Assembly: GCF_026151205.1 (NCBI RefSeq)
Contig: NC_087078.1
Span: 19,947,606-20,011,605 of the forward strand
Reading direction: 5' to 3'
DNA: 64,000 nt
Source of the DNA: Bolinopsis microptera
Taxonomy: Eukaryota; Ctenophora; Tentaculata; Lobata; Bolinopsidae
This document shows, one piece after another, positions 20,101 through 30,951 of this stretch (the first letter of the stretch is position 1; every line of letters starts with the position of its first letter). The notes beneath the pieces are model-generated. The model had not been told where the DNA came from. It did no database searches and saw only the letters and a list, made by a program, of their open reading frames with translations. Both the position numbers and the translations under genes were made by a program.

Positions 20101-22913
20101 AACTCCATTACTCTCTCAGTAAGAAGGGGTCTACAGACGGAAGAGCAGTTTTCAGCACCCTTTACACAACTTGGTGCCACGACCCAGTCTCAACAATCGC
20201 TCTGTGTATGATAGCTCATTCTTATCAGCATGCAAGTGACGTCATACACGCGCTGGGAGAATATGAGGTTAGTTCTTATCAGCATGCAAGTGACGTCATA
20301 GTGACGTCATACACGCGCTGGGGGAATATGAGGTTAGTTATTATCAGCATGCAAGTGACGTCATAGTGACGTCATACACGCGCTGGGAGAATATGAGGTT
20401 AGTTCTTATCAGCATGCAAGTGACGTCATACACGCGCTGGGAGAATATGAGGTTAGTTCTTATCAGCATGCAAGTGACGTCATAGTGACGTCATACACGC
20501 GCTGGGAGAATACGAGGTTAGTTCTTATCAGCATGCAAGTGACGTCATACACGCGCTGGGAGAATATGAGGTTAGTTCTTATCAGCATGCAAGTGACGTC
20601 ATACATGCGCTGGGAGAATATGAGGTTAGTTCTTATCAGCATGCAAGTGACGTCATACATGCGCTGGGAGAATACGAGGTTAGTTCTTATCAGCATGCAA
20701 GTGACGTCATACATGCGCTGGGAGAATATGAGGTTAGTTCTTATCAGCATGCAAGTGACGTCATAGTGACGTCATACACGCGCTGGGAGAATACGAGGTT
20801 AGTTCTTATCAGCATGCAAGTGACGTCATACATGCGCTGGGAGAATATGAGGTTAGTTTGGAGACGAGGAATCCTCCACCGATATTGTTTTTCTCCAAAA
20901 ACTCCTAATTTTCCGGACTCCAGTTTTATATCCCCATAATTTAGTATGGAAGGGTTCTAAAATGTGCACTGTCTTTTCTCAGATGACAGAGATGACCTTG
21001 TCCGGACTTGACAAACTCGTTCAACTGTTGGAAAGTCCGGTATTTTCTGCCCTTCGACTGGAACTCGTTCAACCGGACACCAACCCTGAACTCTTCCGTA
21101 GTCTGGCAGGTGAGAGATATTTCGGGGTAGAATATATTTTAAAATCAAATAAGAATGTTTTATCCATTATTCTAAATCATAATTTTTCTACACAGACATT
21201 TAAAGATATAAAATTATATCTTTTGTTCAGGTATTCTTATGCTACTGCCCCAATCCGAGGCCTTCACCCTGCTTCGTAATCGATTGGAATGTGTGGGTGT
21301 GGTCAGGGCTGCTGAGAGAACGAGTCAAGCAAGCAGGTGTGTTCCATCATCAGACAAGTAATCAATTAGCTGGTTGGTAGACTGATCGGTTGATTGGTTC
21401 TGTGACAGTCATGTCTAAACTCTAATCTAATTAGGCGGTATTATTATTGTTATCGAATTTAACACAAGTATTTAACAATAAACATTCTAAAGATCTGATA
21501 AGTCTACAACCAAGTAGAACATATCAAATAACTTAAATGTTAAAACATAAAACTTCTTTATTAATTTATGAAATACTTGAACATAAAAATTCTATATGCA
21601 TAGTAGCTAATATAAATTTCTCCATAAAATACAGTTTGAGGCAATATATAAATAAACTATACATTGTATCCCAATAATATACAGGCTGACCCCAAACATA
21701 TTGTCCGTATTTTTGATGCGGTGAAAGTATAAATTATGGAATATATAATAGTTAGAATGCATAAAAACTAAAACTGCATGCAGTTCAAATTGCTGCTGTG
21801 TGATGGATAGTCCTTATGATATCACTGACATATAATTATATCTCCCCCTTGACCAGCAGGTTTCTGGTATGGTTTATTATTAGAATGGTCGTACATCCGG
21901 ATCCCGACATCACTGTCGTGGCACTCCGGCGGCACTCTGGCGGCACTCTTGCGGCACTCTGGCGGCATAGTGCCAACTTTCAATCATGTTCTTTCAAAAT
22001 CATAAGGATTGCAAATCACAAGTCTTTGACAAATAAAGGGTAGTGCTTTTATGACACCGTGGTTATCGTGAAAAGATAATGAAGGTATAATGATTGTCTT
22101 ATGCTTTTGAAAGAATTTGATTGAAAGTTGGCACTGTGCCGCCAGAGTGCCGCCATAGTGCCGCGACAGTGCCACGACAGTGCCGTCGGGATCCGGATGT
22201 ATGACCATTAGAATCGCATTATTACATATTGCATTGAATATTCAATTTTGTTAAATTTTAATAATGAACCATTTAACCATTAATTTCCCTGAATTTCAGA
22301 CAGCATAATGTAAAATCTCGTTCGAACCTTCGTGAACGGAGCAAATATGAATTAGTAACCTTTTAACGGCTAGAATACTCGGAATACCGCTCGATCTCAA
22401 AATATATTTATGTATTAAAAGGTTTAAGATCTGTTGAATTTTTGGTGGATCCAGAACCGAAACATTTGATCGTTCGACGACAAGACCATTTTATAATTAT
22501 TCTCGTAGAAAATCTGAGTATGACAAAAGTGGACTTCCATGAATATTTATCAGTTCATCTAATCAAATCTAATCTTAAATGATTCAAATTTTATCAAATA
22601 ATTATGGTATCAGTCACGATAAGATACCTGTATCCAGATAAGGCCATATTTGACGGGATGCATGCAATAAACTGTCTTACCATAAATATTTCCTCTCCTT
22701 TGTACTGAGGAAATCAGTTCATTAAATACCACACATCGCAATTTCATTTTAATATCATGGCCCATGGGTAATAATATATCGCATAAAATTGTCAGTGATT
22801 TGGTGGACGATAAAACGCTGAAGGATATGCTGCAGCATTTTAACATAGTACAAGCACAACACGCTATCAAAAACTTGAAGTTAAGTGAGAGTCAGAATCT
22901 GAGTCAACAGTGA
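17173..22913 (+). CDS. VAC14: VAC14, scaffold of the PIKfyve-FIG4 complex (3' portion)
   Basis: Eight exons, all phase-compatible: 17173-17368, 17766-17913, 18260-18414, 18858-19133, 20120-20267, 20983-21109, 21231-21336 and 22796-22913 (stop TGA 22911-22913), about 423 residues. VAC14 is the HEAT-repeat scaffold that holds PIKfyve and the phosphatase FIG4 to make and turn over PI(3,5)P2 on endosomes and lysosomes. Recognisable stretches: the S-D-P-C-D-G-V-V-V-L HEAT segment, then the C-terminal FIG4-binding domain with L-Y-T-T-W-C-H-D-P-V, L-D-K-L-V-Q-L-L-E-S-P-V-F, L-M-L-L-P-Q-S-E-A-F and a final L-Q-H-F-N-I-V-Q-A-Q-H. Exon 18858-19133 is an oddity: it inserts a disordered Ser/Asn-rich segment (hexamer repeats at about 18960-19030) into the conserved domain. 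Two introns begin with donor-repeating arrays. N-terminal exons lie outside or in the gap. Confidence 0.9.
18394..18504 (+). repeat. 37-bp array repeating a VAC14 5' splice donor, 3 copies
   Basis: The unit contains CGCAACAACCCCAAACTCGG (the exon end) followed by GTAGGTACAGTCT. The authentic exon ends at 18414; two further exon-end-plus-donor copies follow. Confidence 0.95.
19590..19661. repeat. Short inverted-repeat element, copy 1
   Basis: ACGTGACAGCG at 19590 pairs with CGCTGTCACGT ending 19661. The interior (AACCAATCAGTTTCCAGCAT) recurs in inverted orientation at about 52249-52290, so this is a small dispersed family. It lies in a VAC14 intron. Confidence 0.6.
19759..19916. repeat. Dispersed repeat, inverted partner at 29939-30104
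   Basis: Contains GATATCTCAAATTTGGCACA and AAGAAAATCGTACGGTAGGA. The reverse complement with mismatches is found about 10 kb downstream in a VPS37 intron. Identity is unknown; probably a transposon fragment. Confidence 0.65.
20213..20857 (+). repeat. 54/65-bp array repeating a VAC14 exon end and donor, 11 copies
   Basis: The unit is the last 48 coding bases of exon 20120-20267 (encoding S-Y-Q-H-A-S-D-V-I-H-A-L-G-E-Y-E) plus GTTAGT. Four copies carry an extra 11 bp that doubles the TGACGTCA word. The authentic exon is the first copy. The 54-base unit has no stop in the exon's frame. Confidence 0.95.
21886..22207. mobile_element. 322-bp TIR element with subterminal GGCGGCACT repeats
   Basis: Ends TGGTCGTACATCCGGATCCC and the reverse complement, flanked by the direct repeat TTAGAA (21880-21885 and 22208-22213). 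Several copies of a TGGCGGCACT-like 10-mer sit inside each end in inverted orientation, as transposase-binding subterminal repeats often do. It lies in the last VAC14 intron. Confidence 0.8.
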
Positions 22914-24087
22914 AGACCAACCGTGGAATCCTACGACGATTGTATTGGACGACTTAAAAGCCAAAGCTTCTTTATCTGACAAAGTGGTGAACGTGGTAAA
23001 AAGTGGGGGATTTTCACAAGAAACCCACATGACACAAAGTTTATTTGTAATGGTTTAAATAAATTCTATGCTTAAAAGCTTTTTTAGATTTTCTCAGCAG
23101 CATTCAGAGGATTCTCAGTTTATTTGTGTTCTATGTGGCCGGGATTGTTTTTTTTGAGTAACATAACTTATTTGTGTGGTTAGTTAATATTCCCAGAAAT
23201 ATTGGATTTTATTTCTGTAACGCCCTGTTGTTGCCAGAAATCCTCAAACAAAACTGGTAACGATATTTAAGAGAGCGTTCATAAATATTAATAATTATTA
23301 GAAGAAAAAAATGAGACCATTTTGATGTGGTTGGTAGATGAAAATGGAACTTTAGTAGAATTTGTAAATGCTCTCATATATTACGGATGTGACTGTTTTT
23401 GGGTTTGTTACTCGGGCTTTTGTTGATGATTGGCAGATATAACTTATGGCGTTACAAATCAGATGTTTAAATTTGTCTAGCGTGTTTTTATTAATTGATT
23501 ATCATGGTGAATTATAAATTATGGATATGAATCGATAAAATTGGCGGAGATAAAATTAATACTTGTTTTCTTGGCAATAACGAGGATTATTTTCTAAAGG
23601 AATCTACCTTGCTCTTAAATTACAATACTCTTTTTAGAAATTTGCTTCTTTTTTAGGTTTTGAATTACGTTTCTATCTCTATGTGCATCAACCTGAAAGA
23701 CTATCCTGTTTCTGTTTACCATGTCTTGACAAATAAATCAAAGTTTATTTAAGACCTGAATGATAATTTTAGTCCATGACGAATGAGAAATCATAATATT
23801 AATGATAATAGTGATAATAATTTACCGTGTTTTATGTATCTAATTTGAGTGTGTTGTAACGCACGTGTACATTGATAATATTGTTTTTGATGAGCAGGTC
23901 TCTTAAATCATCTCGTGTCTTACTTAACCTAACTTCTAAACTACTGCCAGTGCCAATATAATGCCATCTTATAGGCTGAAAGTATTAACCCCGTCTCTAT
24001 AATCAGTTACCACAAATACACCTTAAAATCTACAACATTTCTAACTCCAAGATATATTTCTAAACCCTCGCCCTCTAGCCTAGCGCA
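22914..24087. other. VAC14-VPS37 intergenic region
   Basis: About 1.2 kb of AT-rich DNA holding the 3' end of VAC14 and the presumed promoter of VPS37. No motif could be assigned firmly. Confidence 0.5.
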
Positions 24088-27000
24088 ATGTCGGGGCCAT
24101 ACGGTTACGGAGGATACGGGGGTTACAACGCTCCCGGCCCCGGGGGGTACGGGTACCCCCGACCTGGGTACCCTCCCGGACAAGCCCAGGCTCGCCCAGC
24201 AGGCTATCCGCCCGGTCAGCAGCCCCCACCAGCCGGCCCTCCTCAGGGGTACGGACCTCCTAGACAACAATACCCACCTGGGCAGCAGACCGGTTACCAA
24301 GGTTACCAGCAACAACCTGGATACGGCATGCCAGGATACCGACCTCCTGCAGCACAGCCTCAGGTATTTAATCTTTATATGATAGCGTATGTACGTGTTT
24401 TTATTGGATATATAGTCTTAAAGTGTTTAGCTATGGAAGGTGCATTATCCCATGATTGGGAGATGGAGGGTGTCGCCCTCTGTCTAGGTAATTTGTAGTA
24501 TTCGTGGTATCGAATACTTGTTTCCATTACCATGGTCATGAGATGGAAATACCACGAAACTGGGATGGATATACCACGAAACTGTTCTCGTGATATGCAT
24601 TATTTGTCTGGGTAATTTAATCGATCCAATCATTTGCGTCAGGTTTTAATGCAACAATGTTGTTCATGAGCTGAAAGCAATAAATCTTCGTGTGACGTTA
24701 AACAGTCCTCTTTGTGACGTTAAAAAATCAAATCATTTTGTCAATCTAAACTTCTAAAGAGAGAATATTCCAGATCAAAGCTATCTCCATTTCTAGTGGT
24801 TAACAAAACAGCAACTACCCGGTAATATTCGTGCCTTCTAATAACAATCCCTCAATTCTGCCAGGGATACACGCCAGTTCCGGGCACTACAGCCGGCTAC
24901 ACACCACCCATCTCTCAACCGCCCCCCATGGCAACCTCCGGCCACGGTCCCATGGTGACAGCAGGCCACGTTCCTACAGTCAGTTCAGCCAACAGGCCCC
25001 CGGTGAGTGAACCACGCCCCACCATGTTTACAACAGTTTGTGAGGCCCCCGGTGAGTGAACCACGCCCCACCATGTTTACAACGGTTTGTGAGGCCCCCG
25101 GTGAGTGAACCACGCCCCACCATGTTTACAACGGTTTGTGAGGCCCCCGGTGAGTGAACCACGCCCCACCATGTTTACAACGGTTTGTGAGGCCCCCGGT
25201 GAGTGAACCACGCCCCACCATGTTTACAACGGTTTGTGAGGCCCCCGGTGAGTGAACCACGCCCCACCATGTTTACAACGGTTTGTGAGGCCCCCGGTGA
25301 GTGAACCACGCCCCACCATGTTTACAACGGTTTGTGAGGCGTGCCCCCGGTGAGTGAACCACGCCCCACCATGTCCCGGTGAGTGAACCACGCCCCACCA
25401 TGTTTACAACAGTTTGTGAGGCCCCCGGTGAGTGAACCACGCCCCACCATGTTTACAACGGTTTGTGAGGCCCCCGGTGAGTGAACCACGCCCCACCATG
25501 TTTACAACGGTTTGTGAGGCCCCCGGTGAGTGAACCACGCCCCACCATGTTTACAACGGTTTGTGAGGCCCCCGGTGAGTGAACCACGCCCCACCATGTT
25601 TACAACGGTTTGTGAGGCCCCCGGTGAGTGAACCACGCCCCACCATGTTTACAACGGTTTGTGAGGCCCCCGGTGAGTGAACCACGCCCCACCATGTTTA
25701 CAACGGTTTGTGAGGCCCCCGGTGAGTGAACCACGCCCCACCATGTTTACAACGGTTTGTGAGGCCCCCGGTGAGTGAACCACGCCCCACCATGTTTACA
25801 ACGGTTTGTGAGGCCCCCGGTGAGTGAACCACGCCCCACCATGTTAACAACGGTTTGTGAGGCCCCCGGTGAGTGAACCACGCCCCACCATGTTTACAAC
25901 GGTTTGTGAGGCCCCCGGTGAGTGAACCACGCCCCACCATGTTTACAACGGTTTGTGAGGCCCCCGGTGAGTGAACCACGCCCCACCATGTTTACAACGG
26001 TTTGTGAGGCCCCCGGTGAGTGAACCACGCCCCACCATGTTTACAACGGTTTGTGAGGCCCCCGGTGAGTGAACCACGCCCCACCATGTTTACAACGGTT
26101 TGTGAGGCCCCCGGTGAGTGAACCACGCCCCACCATGTTTACAACGGTTTGTGAGGCCCCCGGTGAGTGAACCACGCCCCACCATGTTTACAACGGTTTG
26201 TGAGGCCCCCGGTGAGTGAACCACGCCCCACCATGTTTACAACGGTTTGTGAGGCGTGCCCCCGGTGAGTGAACCACGCCCCACCATGTTTACAACGGTT
26301 TGTGAGGCCCCGGTGAGTGAACCACGCCCCACCATGTTTACAACGGTTTGTGAGGCGTGCCCCCGGTGAGTGAACCACGCCCCACCATGTTTACAACGGT
26401 TTGTGAGGCGTGCCCCCGGTGAGTGAACCACGCCCCACCATGTTTACAACGGTTTGTGAGGCGTGCCCCCGGTGAGTGAACCACGCCCCACCATGTTTAC
26501 AACGGTTTGTGAGGCCCCCGGTGAGTGAACCACGCCCCACCATGTTTACAACGGTTTGTGAGGCGTGCCCCCGGTGAGTGAACCACGCCCCACCATGTTT
26601 ACAACGGTTTGTGAGGCGTGCCCCCGGTGAGTAAGTGAACCACGCCCCACCATGTTTATAACGGTTTGTGAGGCGTGAACCACGCCCCACCATGTTTACA
26701 ACGGTTTGTGAGGCGTGCCCCCGGTGAGTGAACCACGCCCCACCATGTTTATAACGGTTTGTGAGGCGTGCCCCCGGTGAGTGAACCACGCCCCACCATG
26801 TTTACAACGGTTTGTGAGGCGTGCCCCCGGTGAGTGAACCACGCCCCACCATGTTTACAACGGTTTGTGAGGCGTGCCCCCGGTGAGTGAACCACGCCCC
26901 ACCATGTTTACAACGGTTTGTGAGGCGTGAACCCTAATTATACTGAAAAAGGGCAGCTGTTGCGCCCGAACTTATTCTAAAATAAATGATATTTCTGCTG

Positions 27001-30000
27001 CGATACTAATCCTCTCTTATGTAAATGAAGAGTTTACTTGGTAAATGGCAGCGATTATATTATAGCCCATGAGCTTGCAACAGAGACCACACCCATTACC
27101 ACTCGTTAATACAGCTTTGAAATTAGATGGGTCCCACGTTATTCACGTCAAGCACCTTGCACCACTCATATATGAATAATTCATTATAATACCTCTTATA
27201 CCTCTCATATCTTCATTCCCTCTTTCTTTTAATCCAACTCTTAAGTACTGATAGTTGGATAATATCCGGTTGAAAGAGACAAGGACAAATGAAACAGGAA
27301 GTTAGGAATGTAGGCAAATTTTAGGCGTCAACGCCATCTTCAGGCTCAAATTATTTGTTATATAGTAGTGTTGAAAGTTTATCAATCATGAGACTAATAA
27401 ACAGCGAACTACTCCAACATTTGATAATCAACTCTTAAGTGGTCAGAAAAATCATAAAATTCTTCTAAATTAAAGCAACCTGCTGCAATGCTGCTGTGTG
27501 ATTCAAGTTCTATTTGTAGCCTAAGTGGTGGTTTAATGAGAGATGCAGCTTGGCGAGTTTTCTTTAACCTCTTCCCTAGTTATTGGGAGAGTATGGAGTA
27601 GTGTTAAAAATGTGGTGCTAGAGCGAGGTATTCGAGGGAATTAACAAATTGCGATCTTTGATAACCGACTGCGGGGGCGATCACAGATGTTAAAACCAAA
27701 ATGCGTCCATTTTTAATGAATGATTAAGAAATGTTACGAACATTTATGTAGTATGATGCTAAGAGACATGCTTGTTACCAGATAGTTAATAAACCAATCC
27801 ATGTGAAATAACTTGAGAGTGAAATATTGAGTTTTATATTTTCCTTTTTGTCGTCTAGGAACTAAGTTGTTTGAATGTTCCTTAAAACTGGGCTGTAAAA
27901 CCTGGGCGCTCGCGTGGGAAATTTCATTATATAATGCGCCCACGTGCGCGTGCAAATACCAACCGTGGGAACGTACATTGTAAACAAAACTGCCTTCGCG
28001 GAGTTTTGCCTTTCAAAACTCTTTTCGCGGAGTTTTGTGTCAAATCTGGTCGCAAAACTGAGCCGTGGAACTGGGCTGTTAGCCAGGATGCTAAACTATG
28101 AAAAGGTTGATCATCACCCTACTGGCCGTTTGTTTTCTTGGGGATAAAAAGCAAAAAGAAGTGAAGTTGACAAATAATATCACCAGATGTACGCGCAGCC
28201 CCCCAGACCAGGCCCCCCTGCTCCCGGACCTGGAGGATTCCGACCTACCAGACCTGCTGGCCCAACTGTTCCCCAGTCCTTCCCTGAACTCTATGGTTTG
28301 AGGTGAGTTTTCACTTTGAATTGTTAAATTGTTGCTTTTTTGGAATCAGTGATCAGCATGAGGAATGCAAGCAACCTGTGTTAAATTACTGTCTCAGTGT
28401 CTAAAGATATATTGTCAAAGTTCAAAACAGTTACTCCCAGTTACTCGAATTTCCGGTTTTGTTGCAAAGATTTAACCGAGTAATCATGTGATCCAAACGT
28501 TTATCTTGATCAGTCGAAACCCACAATCTTTCATCTAATATTAACCAGTTAACCCTAATTCTTGCTCTATTCGTAACCATAACGCTCGCGCTGCACCTTT
28601 TAATAAAAGTGCTTATAGTTATACATCATTTTAAAATCAGAGGTCTTTAAGCATTTTTGACACTTAACCGCTGAACCTCCCATCATAACCCGAAAACTAA
28701 CAAAATTCAAAATATAGTCATAAATCGAACATTTCGATCGATGAATTGCTTAAATTAAAGAATTTAAACTGATTCCCTGGTAAGGAAACTGGACCTAGGG
28801 ACCTAGCAGGAGCAATGAGGTGACCATTGCAATCTTTAAATCATAAAATTGCATACAATTTTGCAGAATTAAGCCATATCTTATGATTTTTTTGAATGAA
28901 AAAAGGATAAGTCTTTAGGAATATCCTGTATTTACTATAAGTACAATTACAACCGTAACTATATAATGTACATATATTAGTGCTTTTCAATACAAAATAA
29001 AAACGAAGCCTCCATATTATGGAGCCAGGGTTTGATCTGGCTTTTACCCGCCTAAAATATTTCCATTACGATACACGGATACATAATACTCAATAAATGT
29101 AATAGATTTGGAGTGTTGTAATAATGATTTACTGTTTAAATCACTGTTCAGTACTAGTAGGTCGTTAATGCTTTTTGAAATAATTTCACCATATTTTTTC
29201 CCGATCCATGACTCAAAGTGCCGAAGGCACAAAAGAGTCAAGGACAAGGGTTAGCGAACGAGGTTTTTTTTGTATATGGTAGCTTTGCGACCGTACCTGC
29301 GAGCGTGCGAGCGTGCGACCGTACCTGCCTGCACACACTGTAATCGCCCACGTGACTACCTGCGCAAAGTTATTTTGCGGAATAATCCGAATTAGCTAAT
29401 TGTTGGCGCGCGGCGCTGAACTGACCAAGTACATTGTTAATTTCACCATGTACATATCCCACTAGGCACTAATTGATAGCATACTATTATTATTTTGAGT
29501 TACTTAACTATTTTGCACACATCCGTGTAGGGTGTCAGGTTGCATAAACAATAAGCATATGGTTTTTAAAAATATACACGATTTTCAAATTCAATATGGA
29601 ATTATATTAACTTGGTGGCGCTCGGCCTGTCACTTCGCCATATCTGCATACTTATAAACAGTAAAAACTGGGGTCCCCAGGTTGTATAGAAAATGATAAA
29701 ATACGCCATCACGGATCGGGAAATTGAGCGGCCATGCACAAAAAAAAGCGGCCGCATTTCTTGTTCCGCTTTCAATCTGTCTCGCCATGTTGAGGTGTTA
29801 CAATCACTCTTTCGAAGAAATTATCTAACCAATACTCCCGTAACTTATAGTGTGCCTGGCAAAGTGGCAATATTGATAGCTTTATTTAACGCCGTTATAC
29901 ACTGTTTAAAATGATTGGGCGACTCCTGTCTGGCTTCGAAAATAGGTTGTTCGGACAATAGTTTACGTCAGATCCTACCATACGATTTTCTTGAAACTTT

Positions 30001-30920
30001 CCATTATAAAGTATGATGGTTATACTTATAGGACTGACGATCTGTGTAACTTTGGGTGAATTTCTATGTGCCAAATTTGAGATATCACTTCAAACACAAG
30101 AAAATAGTGCTGTCGGACAGGAGTCGTTATCGTTTAAAATCCTTGTTGGTGGTATTATCTCTGTCTCGTGGAGGTCAATGACTTATTTAATATCTGGAAG
30201 TTCATCTCCTAACACAAATTAAGAATCCTAAATCTAGACATCTTAATAAGATGCGACAAGCATTATGATTGTGGGGACTGTTTTGAATATTATGACATTT
30301 AAATGTTAGAAGCATGGCAATATTATTATATTGCAAGGCTTAATATTAAAGAGTATTAACTTGTTAGCGCCATGTTAAATCTAGATGATGAAAGTCTCCC
30401 CCATAAATATAAGAGAAATGGGTAACACGTGCCCGACAAACTGGTGCCGTACCATAAAGAGCATTAACTTGTTAGCGCCAAGTTAAATCTAGATGATCAA
30501 AGTCTCCCCCATAAATATAAGAGAAATGGGTAACACGTGGTACTAGAAACGTGCTGACAATATTTAAAGATCATGGGTTCAACAGACTGCGTCAGCTATT
30601 ACACCCTGGAACTAATATGATGATATCTGACATAGTACTCAAGTTCGCATCAATTTGTCATGACTCATGGATAATGAACATCTGCAGCTAGACAATTTGC
30701 TTGATCATTGAACTTCCGCTTCAATTTCTTTACAAGAAGTTTGAAGGCACGCATGGCTACTCTTTACGGACAATTCAGGCGTTATAGAATATTCCCCTAA
30801 ATCACATGATATACTCTTCATAAATGGCGCTCAGGCGGTTGAATCTTTTGACACAGCATAATTTGCATGTAAGACATGTATCAACGATCAACCGCCAGAT
30901 TTCGAAGGGAAATGGCCACG

Positions 30921-30951
<31 letters not shown>

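Noticed and set aside
24990-26930. CRISPR array
   Set aside because: Repeats are directly abutting with no unique spacers, in a eukaryotic intron, and begin with a coding exon end and splice donor.
29010-29050. tRNA-derived SINE (GGGTTTGATCTGG resembles a B box; relatives near 41650)
   Set aside because: No convincing A box at the right distance and no cloverleaf; kept only as a dispersed repeat.
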